The translations under genes and the position numbers were made by a program. From Maribacter ulvicola (GTDB lineage: Bacteria > Bacteroidota > Bacteroidia > Flavobacteriales > Flavobacteriaceae), in the NCBI RefSeq assembly GCF_900155985.1, contig NZ_FTMA01000002.1, positions 372,001 to 436,000 on the forward strand: a DNA stretch of 64,000 nt, read 5' to 3'. The notes beneath the pieces are model-generated. The model worked only from the letters and a program-made list of their open reading frames with translations. It ran no database searches and was not told the DNA's origin. Of this stretch, positions 54,772 through 63,935 are shown in pieces. Numbering within the stretch: position 1 is the first letter of the stretch; each line of letters starts with the position of its first letter.

Positions 54772-54979
54772 AACTATTTAGTTTCCAATAATATGGTTGA
54801 TGCTGGTTTGCAACAACTTTAATTAAACGGAATAAAGTTGTGATTATTTCAAAGGAAAAAGTATCTCGTTAATAACTTATTACAATGGTAATATGATAAT
54901 GTTTTTTATATTTTTTAAAATAGCGAACTTAGTTGATTACATTTATATATGAAATGTATCGCTAAAAACGACTATCATA

Positions 54980-55771
54980 ATGAGCAGTATTGCATCGGTA
55001 TTACAACAAATTAGATCCCAAAGTCCTTTAGTACATAACATCACCAATTATGTGGTCATGAACAATACCGCCAATGCATTGTTAGCTGTAGGTGCATCAC
55101 CTGTTATGGCACATGCCAAAGAAGAAGTAAAAGACATTGTTACTATTTCCTCTTCCTTGGTTATTAATATGGGTACGCTTAGTGAAAAATGGGTAGAAAG
55201 TATGCTTATGGCTGCCGAACAAGCAAAATTAACCAAAACTCCGTTTGTATTTGATCCTGTCGGTGTTGGCGCATCGGCCTATAGAACAGAAGTGGCACAA
55301 ATGATTCTAAAAGCTGCTACGCCTAATGTTATACGTGGAAATGCATCTGAAATTATGGCGTTGGCAAAATTGACGAATTCTACAAAGGGAGTTGATAGTA
55401 CTATGGATACGCAAGATGCTATTGAAGGCGCAACCCTACTAGCAGAGAAATTTAAGAATACGGTAGTTATTAGTGGTGCAACAGATTATATCATCACCGG
55501 AGATACCGTTAGTAAGATTGAAAACGGGAATCCCCTTATGGCTAGAATCACCGGTATGGGCTGTACGGCAACTGCAATGATTGGTGCCTGTTTAGGTGTA
55601 GAAGAAAATGCACATTTGGCGGCAACTGCGGCAATGGCAATTATGGGAGTATCGGGAGATATGGCGAATAAAAAAAGTGTAGGACCGGGTAGTTTTCAAA
55701 TGAATTTTTATGACAGCTTGTATGATATTACTCCAGATATTTTAGCCGCAAAAGTGAAGACCAATGCCTAA
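54980..55771 (+). CDS. thiM: Hydroxyethylthiazole kinase
   Basis: A 263-residue ribokinase-like enzyme. VHNITNYVVMNNTANALLAVGASPVMAHA and the GMGCTATAMIGACLG anion hole are diagnostic of ThiM. It phosphorylates hydroxyethylthiazole for thiamin salvage. It is first in a four-gene operon; thiE overlaps its 3' end by 8 bp. No TPP riboswitch motif was found in the 208 bp upstream. Confidence 0.96.
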   Translation: MSSIASVLQQIRSQSPLVHNITNYVVMNNTANALLAVGASPVMAHAKEEVKDIVTISSSLVINMGTLSEKWVESMLMAAEQAKLTKTPFVFDPVGVGASAYRTEVAQMILKAATPNVIRGNASEIMALAKLTNSTKGVDSTMDTQDAIEGATLLAEKFKNTVVISGATDYIITGDTVSKIENGNPLMARITGMGCTATAMIGACLGVEENAHLAATAAMAIMGVSGDMANKKSVGPGSFQMNFYDSLYDITPDILAAKVKTNA

Positions 55772-56405
55772 AGTGGACTACACCTTAATGTATGTAACCG
55801 ATGATAGTATAAAACAGGATAACACCTTTTTTAACATTCTGGAAACGGCGTTGTTGGGTGGCGCAACCATCATTCAATTACGGGAGAAAACTTGTGATAC
55901 GGTTACTTTTTACCAACGCGCTTTGCGATGTAAAGCATTGTGTGACAAATATAATATTCCACTGATAATTAATGACCGATTGGATATAGCTCTTGCCATA
56001 AATGCTGATGGCGTACATATTGGTCAGGCAGATATGCCATACAGTGTTGCACGTAAATTATTGGGCAATAGTAAGATTATTGGACTTTCTGTAAGTACCA
56101 AAGTACAAGCGGTTCAGCCCAATGCACAGGCGGCAGATTATATTGGCATCTCCCCAATATTTTCAACGAAAACCAAAAAGACAGATTTAGCTAAGCCCTT
56201 GGGTATTCTGGGGCTGAAAGAAATACGGGAATTATACAACAAGCCAATTGTCTGCATTGGAGGAATCCATAAAGGCAACGCACAAGAAATTATAGCTAAT
56301 GGAGCTGACGGAATAGCAGTAGTTTCTGCCATTTCTAAAGCAGCACATCCTGAAGCGGCAACAAAAGAACTTAAAGAGATATTATGCAAGACTGGTACAA
56401 ACTAG
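55764..56405 (+). CDS. thiE: Thiamine phosphate synthase
   Basis: A 213-residue TIM-barrel enzyme with IQLREKTCDT, LIINDRLDIALAINADGVHIGQADMP, GISPIFSTKTK and VCIGGI, typical of ThiE. It joins the pyrimidine pyrophosphate and thiazole phosphate to thiamin phosphate. It overlaps thiM by 8 bp and tenA by 22 bp. Confidence 0.96.
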   Translation: MPKVDYTLMYVTDDSIKQDNTFFNILETALLGGATIIQLREKTCDTVTFYQRALRCKALCDKYNIPLIINDRLDIALAINADGVHIGQADMPYSVARKLLGNSKIIGLSVSTKVQAVQPNAQAADYIGISPIFSTKTKKTDLAKPLGILGLKEIRELYNKPIVCIGGIHKGNAQEIIANGADGIAVVSAISKAAHPEAATKELKEILCKTGTN

Positions 56406-57037
56406 CAAGAGAACAGACAGATTATATTTTAGAAGCCATAAAAGAGCAGTCCTTTATCAAAGAGCTGATGAATGGCACGCTATCTACAGAAGTATTCCAA
56501 TTTTATATTAATCAAGATGCCATGTATTTGGCGGAGTATAAAAAAGTACTGGCAGCCATTGGGGTAAAATGTGAGTACGCAGATGACACTCAATTTTTTT
56601 TAGATTCCGCCACGGGGATCATCAATGTGGAAAATGCGTTACATCAGATTTTTCTGAAAGATAATCAATTGGTACATGAGCCCTCTCCTACTTGCGAGTT
56701 GTACACCAGTTATTTAACGCGTATGGTAGCCAATCATTCATTAGAAGAAGCATTGGCTGCCGTACTGCCCTGCTTTACCATATACAAGGAGATTGGGGAT
56801 TACATACAGGCGAACCAAACGAACAAAGCAGATAATCCGTATCAAGATTGGATAGATACCTATGGTGGCGAAGCATTTGCTGCCTCGGTTAATAATGCCA
56901 TAGCCATAACTAACAAATACGCTGCCAACGCACCTGTTAATGTTTTAAAGAGAATGGAATCCGCCTTTGAAAAAGCATCAAAATTGGAATGGATGTTTTG
57001 GGACAGCGCCTATAATAAAGAAGCATGGAAGATATAA
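56384..57037 (+). CDS. tenA: TenA-family thiaminase II / aminopyrimidine hydrolase
   Basis: A 217-residue helical protein with FYINQDAMYLAEY, the catalytic Cys in LPCFTIYKEIGDYI and a C-terminal WMFWDSAY. TenA hydrolyses aminopyrimidine degradation products of thiamin back to HMP. It overlaps thiE by 22 bp and thiD by 13 bp, so the operon is tightly coupled. Confidence 0.95.
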   Translation: MQDWYKLAREQTDYILEAIKEQSFIKELMNGTLSTEVFQFYINQDAMYLAEYKKVLAAIGVKCEYADDTQFFLDSATGIINVENALHQIFLKDNQLVHEPSPTCELYTSYLTRMVANHSLEEALAAVLPCFTIYKEIGDYIQANQTNKADNPYQDWIDTYGGEAFAASVNNAIAITNKYAANAPVNVLKRMESAFEKASKLEWMFWDSAYNKEAWKI

Positions 57038-57834
57038 AAACGTCATATAAAAGTGTATTATCCATTGCCGGAAGCGATTCTGGTGGTTGTGCGGGTATAC
57101 AGGCAGATATTAAAAGTATAAGTGCCTGCGGAGCCTATGCCGCTACAGTAATAACTGCCACTACCGCACAGAATACAACGGGAGTTACGGACATACACGC
57201 CATACCCATTTCTCATATAGAAAAGCAGTTAGATGTCGTGCTAAGTGATATCAACTTCGGAGCCATTAAAATTGGAATGCTCCATTCTTGTGAAGTAATT
57301 AAAGTAGTGCAAGATAAACTAGCGGAATACAAACTAAAGAACATTGTTTTAGACCCTGTAATGGTCACCACATCTGGTCATAAATTAATTACGGATGATG
57401 CTATTGAATGTCTAAAGAACTTTCTACCTAATGTACATTTAATTACGCCCAATATTCCAGAAGCAGAACTGTTGATCAATGAAAAAATTAATAGAAGCAA
57501 TATGGAAGAAACGGCACAGAAAATTGGAAGGATCTACAAAACTTCGGTACTTCTTAAAGGCGGACATATAGAGGACAATAATGAAATGACGGATGTCTTT
57601 TACGTACATGACACAAGGAAAATAGAAACAATTACCAATCCAAGGATAAACACGAACAATACCCACGGTACAGGTTGTAGTCTTTCTTCAAGTATTGCCG
57701 CTTTTTTAAGTTTGGGCCAACCCATGGAAAAAGCTATTAAAAAAGGCTGTGCTTATGTCAATGAAGCCATAGCCGCTGGTCAGCTTAAAAGGCTAGGTCA
57801 TGGCAATGGACCTATTAATCATTTTGGGCTGTAG
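57025..57834 (+). CDS. thiD: Hydroxymethylpyrimidine (phosphate) kinase
   Basis: A 269-residue ribokinase-like enzyme with SIAGSDSGGCAGIQADIKSISACGAYAATVITA and GTGCSLSSSIAAFL, the active-site signatures of ThiD. It phosphorylates HMP twice. It is last in the salvage operon. Genes for de novo synthesis (thiC, thiG, thiS) are not in the window. Confidence 0.96.
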   Translation: MEDIKTSYKSVLSIAGSDSGGCAGIQADIKSISACGAYAATVITATTAQNTTGVTDIHAIPISHIEKQLDVVLSDINFGAIKIGMLHSCEVIKVVQDKLAEYKLKNIVLDPVMVTTSGHKLITDDAIECLKNFLPNVHLITPNIPEAELLINEKINRSNMEETAQKIGRIYKTSVLLKGGHIEDNNEMTDVFYVHDTRKIETITNPRINTNNTHGTGCSLSSSIAAFLSLGQPMEKAIKKGCAYVNEAIAAGQLKRLGHGNGPINHFGL

Positions 57835-57985
57835 GGAAATTTCTTATCAATTTAATGACATTCATTTCAGTTTTTTCGAATACTTAGTCTAGCACTAAAT
57901 AAAATAATTCTATTTTCTTACGTATTATTAAATTTAGATTTAAATTAGGTCATTAAGTTAATTTTTCAAACAACACGAGATATTT

Positions 57986-59056
57986 ATGAGTTTAACTTCA
58001 GATAATGCAGCAGAATCATTAACCGGGAAAACTTTAAAAAATGGATGGAAAGTAGTAAAGAAAATAGAGCAAAAAATAGGTGGCTCAGGTGGTTTTTTTA
58101 GTTTTTGTTATCTTGTGCGAAAAGGTAATGAAGAGGCGTTTCTTAAGGCACTTAATTTTCAAGCTTTTTTTCAATTATTTAAGGGAAAATCTATTGTCGA
58201 AATCTTAAACGAACAAACTAATGCTTATCAATTTGAAAAAAAATTGTTAGAAAGATGTAAAGATAATAAGCTTAGCAAAGTATCTAAAATAATTGACGAA
58301 GGAGAAGAGTTTTTAGATGGCTTCACAATACCAAATGTTCCATATTTAATTTTTGAAATGGCTGATGGTGATGTTAGAGGACATATGAATTATAGTAAGG
58401 ATGTCGATGTTGTTTGGAAACTAAAATCTCTACATAATGTTGCAGTTGGATTGAATCAACTACATAGTGTAAAAATTGGACATCAAGATTTAAAGCCTTC
58501 AAATATTTTAGTATATGATAATGGTTTGACTTCAAAAATTGGTGATTTAGGTAGATCACTCTGTTCTGATATAAAAGCACCACATGAAACTGGTAATTTT
58601 CCTGGAGATTTAAACTATGCGCCGCCCGAATTTCTTTACAGATATATCCACCCTGATTGGAACTTCAGAGTTCGCTCAACAGACATGTATTTATTTGGTA
58701 GTCTTGTGGTTTTTTATTTTTCTGGAGCTAATATGACAGCTTTAATTGGAAAAAATTTGAATCCTTCGTTTAAGTGGACCAATTGGAATGGTAATTTTAA
58801 AGATGTAAATGATTATTTGGTAGATGCTTTTTACAAAGCTCTGAAGGAATTTAAAAATATTATTAAGGATAAGATTTTAGCTGATGAATTATTAAAAATC
58901 GTAGAATATTGTTGTTTTCCAATACCTGAAAAGAGAGGTCATCCAAAGACTATTCCCATTGATTCTAAAATGGCTAATTTCAATCAATTCCAATTTCATA
59001 GAACTGTTTCTAAATTTGATTTACTTCAAAGAAAAGCAATGCTTAAGTTAAAATAA
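57986..59056 (+). CDS. Serine/threonine protein kinase-like protein
   Basis: A 356-residue protein with a kinase fold. The Gly-rich loop is IGGSGG (31-36), the ATP Lys is probably K54, and the catalytic loop reads HQDLKPSN (166-173), with Gln in place of the usual Arg. The metal motif is DLG (187-189) and APPEF (212-216) replaces APE. D233 in STDMYLFG fits helix F. So catalytic residues are present, but the substrate is unknown. The gene is more AT-rich than its neighbours and its stop overlaps the ATG of the TPR gene by one base, so the two form a pair. Confidence 0.87.
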   Translation: MSLTSDNAAESLTGKTLKNGWKVVKKIEQKIGGSGGFFSFCYLVRKGNEEAFLKALNFQAFFQLFKGKSIVEILNEQTNAYQFEKKLLERCKDNKLSKVSKIIDEGEEFLDGFTIPNVPYLIFEMADGDVRGHMNYSKDVDVVWKLKSLHNVAVGLNQLHSVKIGHQDLKPSNILVYDNGLTSKIGDLGRSLCSDIKAPHETGNFPGDLNYAPPEFLYRYIHPDWNFRVRSTDMYLFGSLVVFYFSGANMTALIGKNLNPSFKWTNWNGNFKDVNDYLVDAFYKALKEFKNIIKDKILADELLKIVEYCCFPIPEKRGHPKTIPIDSKMANFNQFQFHRTVSKFDLLQRKAMLKLK

Positions 59057-60603
59057 TGGCTGTAATATATGAATTAAAAGAAAGAAGATTAATACCTAAT
59101 TGGCGAGATTTTAAAAGGACTCTTCAATTAGGTGAACTTGTTCAATCAAATATATCTTCTATACCCTTAAAACTTACTATAGATAGGACAACTCAAGATT
59201 GGCAGTTTCAAAAAAACATGGGAACCGCAGCAGACTTAGTAAATTCTGCCTACATTTCTGGACACAATAATGAATTAGTTGAAGAAGCTATTAGTTATAT
59301 AAAAGCTAATAGTCAAAAATCTTCATCTAGTTTAAATGACTTGGTAAAATTAATTGAAACGGTATCTTTTGATAAACAGGTAATCACCAATAATTCCTTG
59401 TTGGAAATTGATGTAGAAACAATTAGTGAATTTCAAACGTTCATTAATAACACTACATTTCATAAAGTAATTAATAAAACAAAAAACAAAGCCAAAGCAG
59501 AACTCAAAAATCCGATAACATGGGTAGAGCTCGCTAGATTATATTCTATGCGGGGTCAAGAGAAAAAAGCTGAAAATGCAATTTTGACTGCGTTGTATTT
59601 AGCTCCAAATAATAGATTTGTACTTAGGTCTGCCACACGTTTCTTTATTCATTTTAACGAATATGAAAAAGCCATATTTTTCTTAAGAAAATCAGAAAAC
59701 ATAAAAAAAGATCCTTGGCTTATATCTGCACATATTGCTACATCTTCTATTATGGGAAGATTTTCTCCATTTATCAAGGCAGGTAAATCACTTGCTAGTT
59801 CTGGAGATTTTTCAAATTTTGAACTAACTGAGTTAACAAGTTCCTTAGGAACCTTGGAGTTTAAAGATGGATCTTATAAAAAAGCTAAACAATTTTTTGA
59901 AAAATCACTATTAGCACCAAATGATAATAGTCTAGCTCAATTGGAATGGGTTTCAAATGACGACAAAAGATTTAAATTTAATCCTCTTAACTTCGAAAAC
60001 GTAATCAATCCTTTTGAGGCTAGGGCAATGGAGTTTTTGAGTAGAGGCAATTGGGAACTAGCATTTAATAACACTATTAAATGGTTTTTGGATATGCCTT
60101 TTTCAAAACGTCCAATTATTTTGGGTTCTTACATTGCCAGCTCATTATTAAAAGACAAGCACGCGGCTCAAATTTTATGCCAGGTTGGACTACAAGCTAA
60201 TCCCGAAGACCCCACTTTATTAAATAATATGGTTTATAGTATAGCGACATCTAACGATTTGACCATGCTTGATCGTTACGTTTCTAAAATGATGGAAGTT
60301 GATATTAATAGTCTTCCAATTGAACGTCAAATAACATATAATGCAACTTTTGGTTTGGCTGCTATTAAAAAGACTGAAATAGATCTTGGAATTAGTCTGT
60401 ATAATAGAGCGATTGATTTAGCTACGAAAAATAAAAAAGAATATCTCAAAAAAATTGCAATAATAAATTTTACTAATGCACTGATTGATATTAAACATCC
60501 AGATCGATTCAAGTATTTTGATATTGTTAAAAATATTAAGGTCAAAGAAGATGAAAAAGAATTATCTCAGTTTAAAAAAGATTTAGAAAAACGGATTAAC
60601 TAA
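59056..60603 (+). CDS. TPR-type protein paired with the kinase
   Basis: A 515-residue soluble protein. Residues 145-420 have helical TPR-like repeats such as WVELARLYSMRGQEKKAENAILTALYLAPNN, YEKAIFFLRKSENI and YKKAKQFFEKSLLAPNDNS. The N-terminal 140 residues and the tail are unassigned. TPR proteins bind partners, so this is likely the regulator or target of the adjacent kinase. Its start overlaps the kinase stop. Like the kinase gene it is AT-rich and has no other neighbours on this strand. Confidence 0.83.
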   Translation: MAVIYELKERRLIPNWRDFKRTLQLGELVQSNISSIPLKLTIDRTTQDWQFQKNMGTAADLVNSAYISGHNNELVEEAISYIKANSQKSSSSLNDLVKLIETVSFDKQVITNNSLLEIDVETISEFQTFINNTTFHKVINKTKNKAKAELKNPITWVELARLYSMRGQEKKAENAILTALYLAPNNRFVLRSATRFFIHFNEYEKAIFFLRKSENIKKDPWLISAHIATSSIMGRFSPFIKAGKSLASSGDFSNFELTELTSSLGTLEFKDGSYKKAKQFFEKSLLAPNDNSLAQLEWVSNDDKRFKFNPLNFENVINPFEARAMEFLSRGNWELAFNNTIKWFLDMPFSKRPIILGSYIASSLLKDKHAAQILCQVGLQANPEDPTLLNNMVYSIATSNDLTMLDRYVSKMMEVDINSLPIERQITYNATFGLAAIKKTEIDLGISLYNRAIDLATKNKKEYLKKIAIINFTNALIDIKHPDRFKYFDIVKNIKVKEDEKELSQFKKDLEKRIN

Positions 60604-60663
60604 ATTTTTATTTATTAGATTAAACTGAAAAAGCTCACAGATCTTAGTATAAGTAAACTTATC

Positions 60664-61008
60664 CCAAATATACAGATAGCTTCACTCCGCTCGCTATGAC
60701 GAATTAAAAAACGTCTTTGCGAGGAACTTTTTCGCGACGTGGCAATCTGTTTAATTTGCGTAAATGGCTATGTTTAAAGTAATACTGTCACTTCGAGTGA
60801 TTTTTTGGTTGAAGCATCGTAGAAACCAAAAAGTGGTATCGAGAACTTTGGTACACAAAACCGTTCTCTATACTAATTTCTTCTGCCTCGAAATTCACTC
60901 GAACTGACAAAATGGTGAATCGGATAGTTACGGTCACTGAGCATAGCCGAAGCGAGCATGTTCCAAACAAACAGATAATCACCCTCCCCTCGCTATAACG
61001 AATATCAA
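60664..61008. repeat. Cluster of REP-like intergenic repeats
   Basis: Three units lie in the 480-bp gap. Unit 1 (about 60675-60755) has CTTCACTCCGCTCGCTATGA and TTTGCGAGGAACTTTTTCGC. Unit 2 is bounded by an imperfect inverted repeat, TGTCACTTCGAGTGA (60786-60800) and TCACTCGAACTGACA (60895-60909), with inner arms TATCGAGAAC and GTTCTCTATA. Unit 3 (about 60935-61000) has CACTGAGCATAGCCGAAGCG and TCCCCTCGCTATAACG. Similar GC-richer, palindromic sequences recur between genes in many Bacteroidota. No gene is present. Confidence 0.7.
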
Positions 61009-61081
61009 TCATTGATGTGTCTGCAACAATATTGCGAATGCCAATCTAGTTTTATACTTTTGATCGACTTTAAAATTAGCT

Positions 61082-62062
61082 ATGGAATACGCAGAAAATA
61101 TACTTGGTACCATCGGTAATACGCCTCTTGTTAAAATAAATACACTTACAGCAGGGTTACCTTGCTTGGTGTTAGCTAAATACGAGACTTTTAACCCTGG
61201 GAACTCGGTAAAAGACCGTATGGCCTTGAAGATGATCGAAGATGCAGAGGAAGACGGAAGGCTACAGCCTGGTGGAACTATAATTGAAGGAACATCGGGT
61301 AATACAGGTATGGGATTGGCTTTAGCCGCCATAGTAAAGGGGTACAAATGTATTTTTGTTCTGGCGGATAAACAGTCTAAAGAAAAGTGCGATATTTTAA
61401 GAGCGGTGGGTGCAGAAGTTGTCGTTTGCCCCACAGCGGTAGAGCCGGAAGACCCAAGGTCTTATTACTCCGTTTCTAAGCGATTGGCAAAGGAAATTCC
61501 TAATAGTTGGTACGTAAATCAGTATGACAACCCTAGCAACGCTCAAGCGCATTACGAAAGCACGGGACCAGAAATTTGGAAACAGACCGATGGTAAGATT
61601 ACGCACTTTGTAGTGGGTGTTGGTACCGGAGGTACCATATCTGGTGTTGGAAAGTATTTAAAGGAACAGAACCCTAATGTAAAAATTTGGGGTGTAGATA
61701 CCTATGGTAGTGTATTTAAAAAATACCATGAAACGGGCGTTTTTGATGAAAAGGAAATCTACCCATATGTAACCGAAGGAATTGGTGAAGACATTCTGCC
61801 AAAAAATGTAGACTTTAATATCATTGACGGTTTCACGAAAGTCACCGATAAAGACGGAGCAGTGTATACCCAACGTTTAGCAAAAGAAGAAGGTATGTTC
61901 TTGGGCAACTCCGCCGGATCTGCCATAAAAGGCGTATTGCAATTAAAAGAACACTTTACCAAAGACGACGTGGTAGTCGTATTATTCCATGACCACGGTA
62001 GCCGTTATATTGGTAAAATGTTCAATGATGATTGGATGCGTGAAAAAGGCTATATAGAATAG
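61082..62062 (+). CDS. Cysteine synthase / cystathionine beta-synthase-like PLP enzyme
   Basis: A 326-residue fold-type II PLP enzyme. The PLP Lys is in NPGNSVKDRMA, the substrate loop is EGTSGNTGMGLA, and GVGTGGTISGVGKYL binds the phosphate. PEDPRSYYSVSKRLA resembles cystathionine beta-synthase more than CysK. It lacks the CBS domain pair of long forms. It is convergent with a Cys/Met-type PLP enzyme, which together would support transsulfuration (homocysteine to cysteine). Its last codons form part of the terminator hairpin. Confidence 0.92.
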   Translation: MEYAENILGTIGNTPLVKINTLTAGLPCLVLAKYETFNPGNSVKDRMALKMIEDAEEDGRLQPGGTIIEGTSGNTGMGLALAAIVKGYKCIFVLADKQSKEKCDILRAVGAEVVVCPTAVEPEDPRSYYSVSKRLAKEIPNSWYVNQYDNPSNAQAHYESTGPEIWKQTDGKITHFVVGVGTGGTISGVGKYLKEQNPNVKIWGVDTYGSVFKKYHETGVFDEKEIYPYVTEGIGEDILPKNVDFNIIDGFTKVTDKDGAVYTQRLAKEEGMFLGNSAGSAIKGVLQLKEHFTKDDVVVVLFHDHGSRYIGKMFNDDWMREKGYIE

Positions 62063-62070
62063 CCTTTTTC
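62042..62070. terminator. Terminator overlapping the stop codon
   Basis: GAAAAAGGCTAT (62042-62053) pairs with ATAGCCTTTTTC (62059-62070). The stop TAG (62060-62062) lies in the stem. The short space between two convergent genes suggests use on both strands. Confidence 0.85.
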
Positions 62071-62078
62071 AGTAGCAC

Positions 62079-63935
62079 TTACATACTATCTACAAACTGT
62101 TTAAATACTCTTTTATGCTGCTCCAAATCTAGATCAGGAGAAAGGGAGACACGGGCAATATAGTCCTTGTCATCCTCTTTAGTGGTGCCTTGTGTAGAAG
62201 TAGCCGGTATGGTCCAGTAACAACCTTGTAACTGTCCGTAGCTTACACAGTACTTACTCTCATTAGGTATTTCAGTAATCATTAAATTGATCAATTTATG
62301 ATTCATTTCCCGTTTGTAGGCTTCTCGTTCTTCTGCCGTATTTCCTTTTGTGGGTAGGTCCAAAGAAAAGACCGATGGCGTAAATCCTTCGTCTGCCAAT
62401 TCATCCGATACAAAATTGATTTTTGCTTCCGGTAATATTTCTGATATGAACTGTACAAATTCGTAGGTGTTCACATACGCTTTATGAATTCTATCCTTCA
62501 TTGACGGCATTTGCTTCGCCAAAATTTCATACTGTAAATCCGTTGCTTCATTATCGCAAAGATGTAGGTGAAGTTCTATTTTTTCAATTAAAGCTTCCGC
62601 CTTTTTATTCGCTATACAATAACCAGCCGTACATTTTCCGCCACTTGGAAATTTTGACCCGCTCGCAAATGAAATTGTTCTTACGGAGGATAGAATATCT
62701 TCATCCCCTAAAAAGTGAACATTTGGGCAAAACGTTTGATCCAGAATAAATACGGGATCTATAGCTTCGCTCCCACTAGCCGTTTCTCGTTTTGCACTTA
62801 AAACATCTCTTAATTTATCTAGTTCAGGAACTTCAACTCTGGGGTTTGTCGGTATTTCAGCAATAATAAATGGTATGGCATCTTCTTTTGCTAATTTATC
62901 AAGAACAATGTCAATACTTTGTACCATATCATTATCACCATCCACAGGTAAATCAACTATCTCAATAGCATCGCTACAAGCAGCCACACGCCTTGCTTGA
63001 TCGTTGGTACCACCATAACAATTTGGTGGAACCACAATTTTAATTGCCTTACCCTTGTGGTTTTCTAAAGCATGGTCAACCAAGCCCATCATAATGGCAT
63101 ATTGAATGGATAATCCGCTTGAAGCTACCAGCGGAGTTGTATTTGTACCACTAACTTCTCTAATTACATCTAATACGGCAGCCTTGTTCTCCGCTGCATT
63201 TGATTTTTTAATGTCCGAAAAAGGTTGTTTTACCAAGGACTGTAAAGCTGTAAGACAGTTTGCGGGAGTCATGGCAACGGTTTCCCTTCTTCTTACATGC
63301 TGAATATCTGAAATGTATGTGGTATTCTGTTCACCATTCACCAAAAGTATACTACCCAAATTACCGTGAAGGTTGATATAGAAATCGATATTCGGATTTA
63401 AATCTACCGCAGCAATTTCCTTTTGTTCCGATACTAAAATAACACTACCATCAAAATCTTTAACATCGCTTGCTTTTTCTACCTGTTGTAAGGTAAAAGT
63501 ATAGCCGTAGACGGTACGTAATACTTCTGCATCCAAAGAACTAGGCAATTCTCCGGTAAATGCAATAAGTGTATTCTTATTGGATAATAAATTTGTTCTT
63601 AAGATGGATAAAATAGGCGTCGTCTTTGACTGAAAACTAATGACCTTCTCTGAGTCTAGATTGTTCATATTTCCAATTGCCCATTCTAAAACACAAGACA
63701 ACGGATGACCAAGTCTGATGTAATCATAAGCCGTAGGTAAATTGTGAAGCGCAACGGCATGAGCATTATGCTCTTTTGCTAAAGCTTCAAATTGGTCTAA
63801 AAATTGAACTTTTGCCAGTTCTTCATTATAAATATCTAACCGATGGGTCGTTAGGTTCAACCAGTCAGCTGGCATATTGTTTAATACATTCTCTATATAT
63901 TCTAGCATTTTATTTCGCTCCATTCTTATCATCAT
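62079..63935 (-). CDS. Cys/Met metabolism-type PLP enzyme with long N-terminus
   Basis: A 618-residue protein. Residues 255-600 form a fold-type I PLP domain: VASSGLSIQYAIMMGLV, VVPPNCYGGTNDQ, FIIAEIPTNPRVEVP, the probable FILDQTFCPN Asp, and SFASGSKFPSGGKCTAGY, which carries the PLP Lys. These match the cystathionine gamma-synthase/beta-lyase family, whose members are about 390 residues. The first 250 residues are an extra region without a motif that I recognise. ATG codons at positions 1, 5 and 10 are possible starts. It is convergent with the CBS-like gene and probably acts in sulfur amino acid metabolism. Confidence 0.86.
   Translation of the reverse strand: MMIRMERNKMLEYIENVLNNMPADWLNLTTHRLDIYNEELAKVQFLDQFEALAKEHNAHAVALHNLPTAYDYIRLGHPLSCVLEWAIGNMNNLDSEKVISFQSKTTPILSILRTNLLSNKNTLIAFTGELPSSLDAEVLRTVYGYTFTLQQVEKASDVKDFDGSVILVSEQKEIAAVDLNPNIDFYINLHGNLGSILLVNGEQNTTYISDIQHVRRRETVAMTPANCLTALQSLVKQPFSDIKKSNAAENKAAVLDVIREVSGTNTTPLVASSGLSIQYAIMMGLVDHALENHKGKAIKIVVPPNCYGGTNDQARRVAACSDAIEIVDLPVDGDNDMVQSIDIVLDKLAKEDAIPFIIAEIPTNPRVEVPELDKLRDVLSAKRETASGSEAIDPVFILDQTFCPNVHFLGDEDILSSVRTISFASGSKFPSGGKCTAGYCIANKKAEALIEKIELHLHLCDNEATDLQYEILAKQMPSMKDRIHKAYVNTYEFVQFISEILPEAKINFVSDELADEGFTPSVFSLDLPTKGNTAEEREAYKREMNHKLINLMITEIPNESKYCVSYGQLQGCYWTIPATSTQGTTKEDDKDYIARVSLSPDLDLEQHKRVFKQFVDSM

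Noticed and set aside
54772..54979. TPP riboswitch before thiM
   Set aside because: I looked for CUGAGA and the GAUAAUGCCAGCG-type segment and did not see either. A covariance search would be decisive.
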